Shown: positions 42,142-49,892 of the stretch, one piece after another
Numbering within the stretch: the stretch's first letter is position 1
Layout: each line of letters starts with the position of its first letter
Source of the DNA: Treponema succinifaciens DSM 2489
GTDB lineage: Bacteria > Spirochaetota > Spirochaetia > Treponematales > Treponemataceae
Assembly: GCF_000195275.1 (NCBI RefSeq)
Contig: NC_015385.1
Coordinates: forward strand, 310,001 to 374,000
DNA length: 64,000 bases
Direction of reading: 5' to 3'
Made by a program: the position numbers and the translations under genes
The notes under the pieces: model-generated
The model's database searches: none
The model's input: the letters and a program-made list of their open reading frames with translations, nothing else
Told to the model about the DNA's origin: nothing

Positions 42142-43440
42142 TTATTTGCTAACCTTTGTGGTAATACCGTCAAAAGTAACCTCGATACCATTTGCTACTG
42201 GTATTACTGAACCTGTAGCAATTTCCTTTATTTCTCCATCTGGGGTTTTAAACTTCCAGGCTTTATCTGTATTGTTTTTTATTCCCCACAATGCAGGATT
42301 CTTTTTATTCATAATGACTTCACCGCAAACGGTTGAATAATCATCATTGTCTTTTGTGACCTGGCACTTATAAAGCTTTGCTCCTGGAAAAACAGGTAAT
42401 TTATATTTATCTGTTTCCAATGTGAATGGATAACTGTAGCTACTGCCACAATCAAACTTTATAGATGTGCCACGTGGTACCATTGCAAGACACACTTCTG
42501 AAGAACAATGAGGACAACGGAGTAAAGTACCTCTGAATCTTATAAGAAGCTTCTGCCATTCATTTTCCGGTAATCTCTGATTAGGATTTTTTAATCCTTC
42601 ACAGAACGACTTTATAAATGCATCTTGTAAAAACTTTGGATAACGAGGCCAGAGTTTTATAGGATTTGGATGTACCCCTTGAATGGGTCTATTAGATTTA
42701 TCATTCGGGTCGAAGATAAATACAGGTGCTTTCCCATAAAGTTCCCATTCTCGTTTTTCTGTAATGCATACGCTATCTACATAGAGTTTGCCCATTAAAG
42801 GATCATGTCTACAAAACAGTTTGAAAAGAATAACTGCAAGTGAATGACTATCGGTAAGGGAATTAGGATAGGATTTTGCACATACAATTTCCGGTGCCAT
42901 ATACCCAGGCTTTCCGCCGATATTACCGGGATTCTTAATTCCGTCAGGTGTTACATTATCATTATCACAAATGAGAACATCGCCTGTATTTACGTCAATG
43001 AAGAAGTTACCGTCATTCAAATCCTGATAACTTAAACCTTTTCTGTGCAGAGTTCTGAAAGCATTTACAATATTCAAAGCAGCTGTAATCAGTTTCTCTG
43101 TAGAATTAAAACGAACTTTGTTGTTTAAGATGTCTGAGAAATCAGAGAACTTAGCTGGTCTAAGCTCCATAACATAACCAAAACTGTTATTAATTTCTTC
43201 TGTCAGATACAAAGGCCAGAGAAACTTTGAATCAGGAGCACCATTTTTGATGTTTTCCTGCAGATTCTTTCTGAAGCCTTTCTTGTTCTGAAAGCGGAAA
43301 GTGTACCATTTGAGGGCATAGTCTTTGCCGTCAATCTTTACTGAATAAACTATTCCCTGACCACCTTCGCCGAGCTTCTTAATGATTGTTGCTTTTTTAC
43401 CGCCTTCAAGCGGAATAATCTGTCCATTCTTAAATTCCAT
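42142..43440 (-). CDS. Eukaryotic-like Ser/Thr kinase with divergent motifs and C-terminal zinc-ribbon region
   Basis: 432 residues. The kinase domain (15-300) has glycine loop LGEGGQGIVY, ATP-anchoring Lys in DYALKWY, catalytic loop YQDLNDGNFFID (catalytic Asp kept, HRD His/Arg replaced), a DFG position reading CDNDNV, and GYMAPEI. The loop changes are typical of the TerY-P kinases and may affect regulation. Residues 310-432 have CPHCSSEVCLAM and further Cys (KLYKCQV, YSTVCGEV), probably a zinc ribbon, followed by a small beta domain. Expected to act with the PP2C and vWA products as a phosphorylation switch. Confidence 0.83.
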   Translation of the reverse strand: MEFKNGQIIPLEGGKKATIIKKLGEGGQGIVYSVKIDGKDYALKWYTFRFQNKKGFRKNLQENIKNGAPDSKFLWPLYLTEEINNSFGYVMELRPAKFSDFSDILNNKVRFNSTEKLITAALNIVNAFRTLHRKGLSYQDLNDGNFFIDVNTGDVLICDNDNVTPDGIKNPGNIGGKPGYMAPEIVCAKSYPNSLTDSHSLAVILFKLFCRHDPLMGKLYVDSVCITEKREWELYGKAPVFIFDPNDKSNRPIQGVHPNPIKLWPRYPKFLQDAFIKSFCEGLKNPNQRLPENEWQKLLIRFRGTLLRCPHCSSEVCLAMVPRGTSIKFDCGSSYSYPFTLETDKYKLPVFPGAKLYKCQVTKDNDDYSTVCGEVIMNKKNPALWGIKNNTDKAWKFKTPDGEIKEIATGSVIPVANGIEVTFDGITTKVSK

Positions 43441-43442
43441 AA

Positions 43443-43847
43443 TTAAAAACCTCCTCCTTGAACTTGTAAGGTTTCTGCTGCGTTATACATTCCGACCTGA
43501 CCACACCAGGGACAAGTAAGCCTGATTGTTTTTGTTTCAAACTCCGGCTTCTTAAAGCAGAATGTTTTCCCGCAAGTACACAGAGCAAAATTATCTGAAC
43601 CGCAATAAGGACAACCAGGATATTCACTAGCTGGAACAAAAGATCCTTGTGTAGTTTCTCTGTCATAACCTTCGTTATGGGCTCGCTCAGAATCAATTTT
43701 GAAAGCCCATGTTCTGACCCAATCTGAACCCATTTTCTGGATTCTCATACCAAACAAATTTTCTGACTTGCTTGGTGCATACGGGCAACGACCTAAGATA
43801 ATTTTTGCTTGCATTTTATTTGATGATGGATAAATCTCTTCTTTCAT
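43443..43847 (-). CDS. TerY-C-like zinc-ribbon protein
   Basis: 134 residues from ATG 43847 (GAAGG seven bases upstream, overlapping the previous stop as ATGA). The cysteines are CPYCGSDNFALCTCGKTFC and CPWCG near the C terminus. This matches the TerY-C metal-binding domain that in other loci is fused to the vWA protein. The N-terminal half (MKEEIYPSSNKMQAKIILGRCPYAPSKS...) includes one more Cys. Likely an adaptor between kinase and vWA proteins. Confidence 0.72.
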   Translation of the reverse strand: MKEEIYPSSNKMQAKIILGRCPYAPSKSENLFGMRIQKMGSDWVRTWAFKIDSERAHNEGYDRETTQGSFVPASEYPGCPYCGSDNFALCTCGKTFCFKKPEFETKTIRLTCPWCGQVGMYNAAETLQVQGGGF

Positions 43848-44176
43848 CTCATATCCTTCCTTGTATGAATTGATATATGACGTCCACATTTCTGGCAGAT
43901 ATATCTTTCTTCAACCCAGTACCTGATAAAAGGCTGATCTGAAGTATGGGAAGAATGAAAACCTCCCAGACCGCCATATCTGTAATGACCGCCACCGCCG
44001 CCATAACGATTTCTGTCATGTCCGACAACTTTGTCTTTTACAATTTCTTTTACAAACTTAAGAGTTCCCCAGGCTCTACACTTTGGACATTTTTTTCTTT
44101 TGTACCAAAGAATGATTGATGGTAAAAAAGTTAAAAAAAGAAAAATTACAATAAACAAAAATATTAATCCGCCCAT
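43844..44176 (-). CDS. Membrane-anchored zinc-ribbon protein
   Basis: 110 residues. One N-terminal membrane helix (LIFLFIVIFLFLTFLPSIILWY), then CPKCRAW, a Gly/Tyr/His-rich linker (NRYGGGGGHYRYGGLGGFH) and CQKCGRHISIH. The two CxxC pairs could form a split zinc ribbon. It may tether the soluble phosphosignalling proteins to the membrane. First gene of the six-gene transcription unit, directly behind a GGAAAC-N17-CCCTT promoter. Confidence 0.65.
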   Translation of the reverse strand: MGGLIFLFIVIFLFLTFLPSIILWYKRKKCPKCRAWGTLKFVKEIVKDKVVGHDRNRYGGGGGHYRYGGLGGFHSSHTSDQPFIRYWVEERYICQKCGRHISIHTRKDMR

Positions 44177-44190
44177 ATCTTACTCTATTA

Positions 44191-44222
44191 AAATAAGGGA
44201 TAACTTTCTTCTAAATGTTTCC
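44191..44222 (-). promoter_or_regulatory. GGAAAC-N17-CCCTT promoter, site A
   Basis: Minus strand: GGAAAC at 44222-44217, then 13 bases, then TTATCCCTTA ending at 44194. It lies 18 bases before the zinc-ribbon membrane protein start. It shares spacing and both words with sites B and C. Confidence 0.7.
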
Positions 44223-44238
44223 ATTTTGAAGAAGATTT

Positions 44239-44835
44239 TTAACAACTTCGAACGATTTTATATTTACAGCAGTTAGTACACATGCCGTAATCAATGCGAT
44301 GAATTACATTAAGATGTTTATTACATAACTGGTTAATCTGTTGACGAGGTCTTATTCCTGTTAATTTACTCAAGCAGTCATCGCAATAAGCTTTGTTATT
44401 TATTGTGAGAAAGGATTTGAGTAGCTCAAAATTTGAATTATTGCTTGGAACTGGGATTTTAATTTCTTCATCTGGAAGTTCATAGTTTTCAATTCTGAAC
44501 TGGCCAATCAGATTTTTATAGTAATTTTCTGCAGCGAGAATAAAGAATTTGTCTTTCTTTAAATCAAATTTTTTACTAAGGGAATCAATACAGATTTCTG
44601 CCCATTTTTTTTGTTCACCGATTGTTTGATTTGAAAGGCAAACATCATATGGAGCTAATACCTGTTCAAGTTCTACTATGTGATGTTTTGCAGAAAGAAT
44701 GAGAATTGCATCTGGATTATGTGTCTGTGCGATTGAAAGTCTTCTTTTGAAACCTTCACTTTGATAAAGGTCTACAGCTTTTGCAGGATGTGAGAGTTTT
44801 TCTTTACAGCATGAAATTAAATAAATTGTCTTCAT
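44239..44835 (-). CDS. DUF6884 (YaaA-like) protein with C-terminal Cys cluster
   Basis: 198 residues. YLISCCKEKLSHPAKAVDLYQSEGFKRRLSIAQ, ILILSAKHHIVELEQVLAPYD and FILAAENYYKNLI are DUF6884 hallmarks. The family resembles the DNA-binding peroxide-stress protein YaaA and bacterial DarT-adjacent or base-processing proteins, and it has no settled function. The C-terminal 60 residues add CDDC, CNKH and CTNCCKYK, a probable zinc knuckle. It has its own promoter (site B) and AAAAGGAG ribosome site. Confidence 0.7.
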   Translation of the reverse strand: MKTIYLISCCKEKLSHPAKAVDLYQSEGFKRRLSIAQTHNPDAILILSAKHHIVELEQVLAPYDVCLSNQTIGEQKKWAEICIDSLSKKFDLKKDKFFILAAENYYKNLIGQFRIENYELPDEEIKIPVPSNNSNFELLKSFLTINNKAYCDDCLSKLTGIRPRQQINQLCNKHLNVIHRIDYGMCTNCCKYKIVRSC

Positions 44836-44870
44836 AAATCTGACTCCTTTTAATGCTTTCTACACATATA

Positions 44871-44898
44871 AAGGGATAAGCCAGATTTATTTGTTTCC
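44871..44898 (-). promoter_or_regulatory. GGAAAC-N17-CCCTT promoter, site B
   Basis: Minus strand: TTGGAAAC, 13 bases, TTATCCCTTTATA; the CCC lies at 44875-44873. Ahead of the DUF6884 gene, about 38 bases before its ATG. Spacing is identical to site A. Confidence 0.72.
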
Positions 44899-44908
44899 AA
44901 AATTTGAA

Positions 44909-45823
44909 TTAATATTTCATTTCTTCAAAAATTTCTTTTAGTGTTTTAATTCTTATATCATTCAAGAAGAAGTCGATTTTTTTACTGACAGAACTTTTTG
45001 TTATACCATGAATTTCTGCAATGGCATCATAGGTGACTGGTGGTTCGTAATTCTTATAATTAAAAAACTGATTTATAATTTTGTGGCTGACAAATGAAAA
45101 TCTTTTGAAATATTTAATGATTTCTTCTTTATCATTAAATATAGGGAGGCTTTTACTGGTCTCAACATAAGATAGAAATGTTGCAGTGAGCCAATCTGAA
45201 ATAACAACCTGATGAATTGATTTTATATCTTTCCAAATATCATCAATGGTATTAAATATTTTGTCATATTGTTTTTCAATTTCTATTTTTTGATCTTCGT
45301 TAATGATTTCCGATTTGATATAGTCCCAGACATTTGATTCTGTTCCATCTTCATTTTTCCTTACATTTGAAGTGGTCTTTTCGGAATCCAAAAGGGCATT
45401 TAATTTTTCTACAGATATATCAAGAGCTTGTGCTACATCTTCTTTATTTTCTTTATAGACTTTAAGTAATTTCTTGATTTTCTTTTTTAATTTAATATTT
45501 GCATAGTTTAAGACAATAGGGGCAATAGCTCCTTCAATATCTTTTATTACGGCATTATGTATACAAGTAAAAAGATATGAATGAAAACCACCTTCTTTTT
45601 CTTGCTTAAAATATTTAAGAGCTTCGTTCGTTGCATTTAATACAGGAAGATAGTCGAAATCGCCGTTTTCGATATGTGCTTTATATTTGTAATCAGAATT
45701 AACTACATCACAAATTACTTTAAGAAGCTTAGACTTAATTGTATTTTTTCTGAAAGCTTCTTCGCAATTTATATACTGAGAAAAAAGTTCATCTATTTTG
45801 GAATAGGCCTGCTGCTTGTCCAT
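44909..45823 (-). CDS. Sigma-70-like transcription factor (inferred)
   Basis: 304 residues. ALKYFKQEKEGGFHSYLFTCIHNAVIKDI (about 68-97) resembles sigma region 2 (F.P..G..F.TY....IR.A). The C-terminal YDAIAEIHGITKSSVSKKIDFFLNDIRIKTLKEIFE looks like a region-4 helix-turn-helix. The middle (120-240) is charged and helical. The three GGAAAC-type promoters around it support a dedicated sigma. It is not a standard sigma length or sequence, so an HTH regulator of another family is possible. It follows the CARF-like gene by five bases. Confidence 0.5.
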   Translation of the reverse strand: MDKQQAYSKIDELFSQYINCEEAFRKNTIKSKLLKVICDVVNSDYKYKAHIENGDFDYLPVLNATNEALKYFKQEKEGGFHSYLFTCIHNAVIKDIEGAIAPIVLNYANIKLKKKIKKLLKVYKENKEDVAQALDISVEKLNALLDSEKTTSNVRKNEDGTESNVWDYIKSEIINEDQKIEIEKQYDKIFNTIDDIWKDIKSIHQVVISDWLTATFLSYVETSKSLPIFNDKEEIIKYFKRFSFVSHKIINQFFNYKNYEPPVTYDAIAEIHGITKSSVSKKIDFFLNDIRIKTLKEIFEEMKY

Positions 45824-45828
45824 TGGGA

Positions 45829-46449
45829 TTATTCCTCAAACAATGCATCAAGAGCAGCAATTGCTCGTTCTCCAGAAGAACATTCAATATTGTTTGTAAA
45901 GCTTGAGAGCATATATAAAGGTGTTATATCAAAAATGCATTGAGAGCCTTCAACGATTTTACCTTCTTTGAATTCTGTTTTGAGATAGATTACATTACCA
46001 ATAGAACAGTCAAAAAACTTTTCTCCAAACTGGAGAGCATTAAGAATTAAGATAGGTAATGTTTTTATACCAAAGGTTATATCTGCATATAACTCAGCAC
46101 CTTCTGTAAGATTTTTTACAAGGGACTTATATAATTCTTTGTACTTAGATTTATCGCCGGTAAACTCAGATGTAATTACCTGATAAGAGATTGAGGCACC
46201 AGCTTGGTTTAATTCGTTTAATTCATTTTTGAAAAGTTCGGCATTTTTCTTTCCGGCTTTTTCTCCGGCATTTGTTTCAAGAAGAATTACTTTTACATTA
46301 TCTTCTTTTTTTAAGGTCTGAGCCAAAACAGAATTGATTGCATAATAAGTCTCACCAGAATATTCGATCAAAGAATCACCATCAACTGGAAAATGGCGTC
46401 TATGCATGTCATCTGCCATCATCAAAGTAACAAATACTATTTTAGTCAT
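45829..46449 (-). CDS. CARF-like Rossmann-fold sensor protein (TM1812-like)
   Basis: 206 residues. IVFVTLMMADDMH then YYAINSVLAQTL, KVILLETNAG, and especially ADITFGIKTLPILILNALQFGEKFF followed by GNVIYLKTEF and CIFDITPLYML. This matches the TM1812/Csx1-type CRISPR-associated Rossmann pattern (DITHGxxxLP, YYGA-like strand, FDLTP). CARF domains bind cyclic oligoadenylates. No effector (HEPN, nuclease) is fused and no CRISPR array is nearby. It lies directly before the sigma-like gene, so a nucleotide signal controlling transcription is a possible reading. Confidence 0.6.
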   Translation of the reverse strand: MTKIVFVTLMMADDMHRRHFPVDGDSLIEYSGETYYAINSVLAQTLKKEDNVKVILLETNAGEKAGKKNAELFKNELNELNQAGASISYQVITSEFTGDKSKYKELYKSLVKNLTEGAELYADITFGIKTLPILILNALQFGEKFFDCSIGNVIYLKTEFKEGKIVEGSQCIFDITPLYMLSSFTNNIECSSGERAIAALDALFEE

Positions 46450-46462
46450 AAACGAATGCCTC

Positions 46463-46876
46463 TTAAGCTACAAAGAAATCAAAGTTTTTATTATGTTTGT
46501 AATAATCAAATTCAGGATCATCATTGTAGTTTTTTCTGAGAGAACGTTTTTTTGAATGCCTTGCATGTTTGCATTCAACGTCATTTTCTTTGAAGATGGA
46601 ATCTTCAATTTCACAAAAACATTCTCTTTGTTCTTGAACATTATAACATGAAAAATACCTAATTGCACGGTTCTCTTCTAAGCCTTCAAAGTATAAGTCT
46701 TTATCAATTTCTTCTACATTTAAGATTGCATCCTTATGGTCATGTTTTACACGAGGACAATATCTTGCTTTTTCAGCAGCATCTTTTTTGGATTCTGCTT
46801 TAAGATATAAATAGCCTTTATAAAAATTGCTTTTTCCTACATGTCCGAATTTTACAGTTATCTTAAAATATTTCAT
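46463..46876 (-). CDS. Hypothetical protein at the head of the CARF-like/sigma-like unit
   Basis: 137 residues from ATG 46876 (GGAGG five bases upstream); an ATG 12 bases earlier lacks a site. The N-terminal half (YFKITVKFGHVGKSNFYKGYLYLKAESKKDAAEKARYCPRVKHDH) resembles small beta-alpha domains found near phage-defence genes, but I cannot name a family. The C-terminal half is very polar, with Lys/Arg/His. First gene behind promoter site C. Confidence 0.6.
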   Translation of the reverse strand: MKYFKITVKFGHVGKSNFYKGYLYLKAESKKDAAEKARYCPRVKHDHKDAILNVEEIDKDLYFEGLEENRAIRYFSCYNVQEQRECFCEIEDSIFKENDVECKHARHSKKRSLRKNYNDDPEFDYYKHNKNFDFFVA

Positions 46877-46904
46877 ATTTGCCTCCATTTGTTACGTCTA
46901 TTAG

Positions 46905-46932
46905 AAGGGGAATAACCAGGCAGAAAGTTTCC
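46905..46932 (-). promoter_or_regulatory. GGAAAC-N17-CCCTT promoter, site C
   Basis: Minus strand: TTTGGAAAC, 17 bases, CCCTTCTA (a longer C run than in sites A and B, with TTATT before it). Leads the hypothetical / CARF-like / sigma-like unit, suggesting the sigma-like gene is autoregulated. Confidence 0.65.
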
Positions 46933-46950
46933 AAAAATATAGAAAAACAA

Positions 46951-46958
46951 TGTATAAT
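46951..46958 (+). promoter_or_regulatory. -10 element of the divergent TPR/DUF4145-like gene
   Basis: TGTATAAT with no convincing -35; 20 bases before the ATG. It overlaps the upstream edge of site C, so the two directions may interfere. Confidence 0.4.
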
Positions 46959-46977
46959 AATGCGTAGTGAGGTCTTT

Positions 46978-47745
46978 ATGTCTACTTGGCGTGATATTTG
47001 GAAAAAGTCATTAAAAGCAAATCGTTTGTATTCCCTTGATCCTAAAAAAGGAAATAATGCATTTGCTGAATTGCAAGACGAATATGAAAAAAAGAAAAAA
47101 GATGGAATGATTCATTATGCAATTGCCGAGGCTTATGAATATAGACATGAACTAGATAAAGCTTTAGAAAAATATAAATTAGCAAAAGATTTATTCCCTG
47201 TGGACCACTGGAAAGAAGTTGCTCAAAAAACTATTGATAGAGTTTCACAAAATCAAACTGCAGAAGATTTTTTTGATAAGAATAATTTTAAAGATTTACT
47301 TTGGTACACATATCAAAAAGTTTATGAATATGTATACCTTGATGATTTTGTAAGATATGTTTGTTTATCCGCAATTTCTAGAGCTGATTCAGAATGGCCA
47401 CTTTCTTTAGTAGATTTTAGGTCTGTATTGGAGTTACAGATAAAAAGCACATTCCATGAAATTGTACAAAAATATATATATGAACAAAATTATTCATTAG
47501 CAAATATAATAAATGAATTAAAAGCAAGAAAACTAGTATCTGGTGGAATTGCTAATGCAATGCATAAAATTCGAAAATCAGGAAACGCTGCTACTCATCA
47601 GATGAAACTTTTTGACGATGGAGATGAAAACAATTATTGGAATTCTTTTGATAAAGATGATTCAAATAATTTGAATTATTTACTGACAATATTAGAATTC
47701 TTCAATAACTATAATCGGGAAAATAATATTAAATTACCTGATTAG
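46978..47745 (+). CDS. TPR plus DUF4145/HEPN-like protein
   Basis: 255 residues from ATG 46978 (GAGG five bases upstream). Residues 20-80 form a helical TPR-like pair (MIHYAIAEAYEYRHELDKALEKYKLAKDLFP). Residues 120-250 resemble DUF4145 (SLVDFRSVLELQIKSTFHEIV, LANIINELKARKLVSGGIANAMHKIRKSGNAATHQ), a HEPN-related fold often present in defence genes, here without a clear RxxxxH RNase motif. Divergent from the sigma/CARF unit and A/T-rich like it, so probably part of the same island. Confidence 0.65.
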   Translation: MSTWRDIWKKSLKANRLYSLDPKKGNNAFAELQDEYEKKKKDGMIHYAIAEAYEYRHELDKALEKYKLAKDLFPVDHWKEVAQKTIDRVSQNQTAEDFFDKNNFKDLLWYTYQKVYEYVYLDDFVRYVCLSAISRADSEWPLSLVDFRSVLELQIKSTFHEIVQKYIYEQNYSLANIINELKARKLVSGGIANAMHKIRKSGNAATHQMKLFDDGDENNYWNSFDKDDSNNLNYLLTILEFFNNYNRENNIKLPD

Positions 47746-48290
47746 TTTTCTAACATCAGGCTGCCGATAAATTTCCTGTTAGTTTAAATTCAAAATGCTC
47801 ATTCCAAAAGAACAATGTACAAGTCCATTCTTCTGATTTTGTAAATAACAGGAAGCAATATTTAATGGAATGGAAACAATTGGCTATTTACAGGACTGTC
47901 CATCGTTATGCAAATCCTATTATTGAACAATATGATTCGCTTATGAATTCTTGTGGAACGTGACAAAGCATATTTCTTTATTATAGAATATTCTTACTGA
48001 TTAATTTTTCTGGTCAATCTGCTAACAAGGAATCTTTAAGATTCCGCAAAATGCTTATACATTCTTTGGAATGTGTACAGAAAAACTGAAAAAAGGGAGC
48101 TGCGGCTTCCTTTTCGTTTTTTTTAGAACCTACAGATATTTTTTAGCAAAATAAATTAAGTCCTTTTTTCATAGCACAAATTTGGTAAACAAAATCTCTA
48201 ATAAAAGCACAAATAAAATCCGTGTTTTTCATATCAAAAAATCTTTGCGTTTCTGATAAAAGTCGATATTTTTGATATAATAAAAAAGTT
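47746..48290. other. Intergenic, no convincing gene
   Basis: One short frame (47865-47963, 32 codons, MEWKQLAIYRTVHRYANP...) reads like the remnant of a larger protein but has no ribosome site. The terminator-like hairpin at 48091-48124 lies here. Otherwise A/T-rich without repeats that I can see. Confidence 0.4.
48091..48124 (+). terminator. Intrinsic terminator-like hairpin
   Basis: GGGAGC-TGCG-GCTTCC stem (one G-T pair), preceded by AAAA and followed by TTTTCGTTTTTTTT. It would end rightward transcription from the TPR/DUF4145-like gene. Confidence 0.6.
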
Positions 48291-48299
48291 GAATATATG

Positions 48300-48520
48300 C
48301 GGTTGAGTTTTGCGTATACAACTGCGAGATTTTGCTTCGCAAAACTCGTTTATTTACATGTGCTCTCGCGCGCACGGCAGCACTTTGTGGCAGGGATAGG
48401 AGTGGCGGCGCAGCCGTTCCGGAGCGTAGCGGAGGAATGTAAGCGAAAGCTGGAACCACGGATAGCCCGATTTTTGGTAGTTTGCGTAAGCAAACGGACA
48501 AAAAGCCACCCGGAAATTTA
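48300..48520. repeat. Interspersed structured repeat, copy 2
   Basis: The core 48389-48475 aligns with 33641-33745 (GGCAGGGAT, GGCGGCGCAGCCGTT, CGGAGCGTAGCG, TGGAACCACGGATAGCCCG). It is flanked by hairpins GAGATTTTGC-TTC-GCAAAACTC (48328-48350) and GTTTGC-GTAA-GCAAAC (48480-48495). Directly upstream of the GNAT gene. Confidence 0.65.
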
Positions 48521-48539
48521 AAATCTGAACAAACTCAAA

Positions 48540-49022
48540 ATGGAGCAAAAAATGACAATACGAAGAGCGAACGAAAAGGACATTCCTAGAATTATTGATT
48601 TGTTGGGACAGGTTCTGCAGATTCATGCGGAGATTCGGCCGGACATTTTTATTCCGGGAACGACAAAGTACACGGATGCGGAGCTTTCGGAAATGCTCAA
48701 GGACGACCTGAAGCCGATTTATGTTGCCGCGGACGAGAATGACATTTGCGTCGGGTACGCTTTTTGCCAGATCCGGGAGCAGCCTTTTTCAAACAACATG
48801 GTTCAGTTCAAGTCGCTTTTTATTGACGATTTGTGCGTTGACAAAAACACCCGCGGCCGGCACATCGGCGAAAAACTTTTTGAGCACGTCAAAAGCGAGG
48901 CGAAACGGCTTGGCTGCTACGAGGTAACGCTGAACGTCTGGGCAGGAAACACTTCAGCGGAAAAATTCTACGAGAAAATGGGACTGAAGACAAAAGAGCG
49001 GCAGCTGGAATATATTTTGTGA
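48540..49022 (+). CDS. GNAT-family N-acetyltransferase
   Basis: 160 residues. The GNAT fold reads TIRRANEKDIPRIIDLL, the VGYAFCQI strand, LCVDKNTRGRHIGEKLFEHV (the acetyl-CoA pyrophosphate loop, R/Q-x-x-G-x-G/A form) and NVWAGNTSAEKFYEKMGLK. It transfers acetyl groups from acetyl-CoA to an unknown amine. The start could be ATG 48540 or 48552. Followed after 12 bases by the macrodomain gene, so the two are probably cotranscribed. Confidence 0.85.
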   Translation: MEQKMTIRRANEKDIPRIIDLLGQVLQIHAEIRPDIFIPGTTKYTDAELSEMLKDDLKPIYVAADENDICVGYAFCQIREQPFSNNMVQFKSLFIDDLCVDKNTRGRHIGEKLFEHVKSEAKRLGCYEVTLNVWAGNTSAEKFYEKMGLKTKERQLEYIL

Positions 49023-49034
49023 GGGGAGGCGGAC

Positions 49035-49853
49035 ATGACACAACCCGAACGACGAGAATGGCTTATAAAAGCCCTGCTGAACGAGCCGGATTCGCCACTT
49101 GAATACAGGAAAACTGAACTTCCGCCGCAAAATGACGAAGAGACGCAGAAAGACTTGCTTCGCTCGCTGATGAATGTGCGTCCGCCGCGGCCGGTTTCTG
49201 ATGAATTCTTGAAAATTCAGGACGAATATTTAACCGAACGCAACAAAGAGCGCGGAATAACTGACGTTGCAACGCTGAAAAATGTTCCGGCGGACAAACG
49301 GATTTTTTTGTGGCAGGGCGACATTACAACTCTGAACGCGGACGCAATCGTGAATGCCGCAAATTCCGCCCTGCTCGGCTGCTTTGCTCCGCTCCACGCG
49401 TGCATCGACAACTGCATCCACACTTTCGCAGGAGTTCAGCTTAGACTTGAATGCAACGAGATTATGCAAAAACAGGGCGCGCCTGAAAAAACCGGAAGCG
49501 CGAAAATCACTCCGGCGTTCAATCTGCCTTCAAAATACGTTCTGCACACGGTCGGTCCGATAATCCGCGCCAGTGTAACCGAACGCGATAAAATCCAGCT
49601 CGCCTCGTGCTACACAAGCTGCCTGAACCTTGCCGCGCAAAAAGGACTTGAAAGCGTTGCGTTCTGCTGCATTTCCACAGGCGTTTTCAGATTTCCGCAA
49701 AAACTCGCCGCCCAAATTGCAGTAAAAACAGTAAAAGGCTGGCTCGATGAAAACAAAAATGCAAGCGTAAAAAAGGTAATTTTCAACGTGTTCGCAAGCA
49801 AGGACCTGGAGATTTACAGGGAGATTTTGGGAAAAAAGCCAGAACTGGCATAA
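49035..49853 (+). CDS. Zinc-containing macrodomain protein-ADP-ribose hydrolase
   Basis: 272 residues. The macrodomain spans 85-265: LWQGDITTLNADAIVNAANSALLGC, then the Zn-macro triad segment LLGCFAPLHACIDNCIH (Cys, His, Cys zinc ligands), KYVLHTVGPII and CCISTGVFRFPQ. This is the SauMacro/SirTM-linked subclass that removes ADP-ribose from proteins. The N-terminal 80 residues are helical and typical of the subclass. GGGGAGG precedes the ATG. No sirtuin or lipoate gene is adjacent here; the upstream partner is the GNAT gene. Confidence 0.88.
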   Translation: MTQPERREWLIKALLNEPDSPLEYRKTELPPQNDEETQKDLLRSLMNVRPPRPVSDEFLKIQDEYLTERNKERGITDVATLKNVPADKRIFLWQGDITTLNADAIVNAANSALLGCFAPLHACIDNCIHTFAGVQLRLECNEIMQKQGAPEKTGSAKITPAFNLPSKYVLHTVGPIIRASVTERDKIQLASCYTSCLNLAAQKGLESVAFCCISTGVFRFPQKLAAQIAVKTVKGWLDENKNASVKKVIFNVFASKDLEIYREILGKKPELA

Positions 49854-49892
49854 GGCAAAAGCTTAGGCTAGTCTGGCTGTATTTTTTATGAG

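Noticed and set aside
38844-46888. CRISPR array near the CARF-like gene
   Set aside because: No regularly spaced direct repeats and no cas genes were found. The only repeats are the IS ends and promoter motifs.
47865-47963. 32-codon frame in the 47.8-48.0 kb gap
   Set aside because: Too short, no ribosome site, no recognisable family; noted only as a possible remnant.
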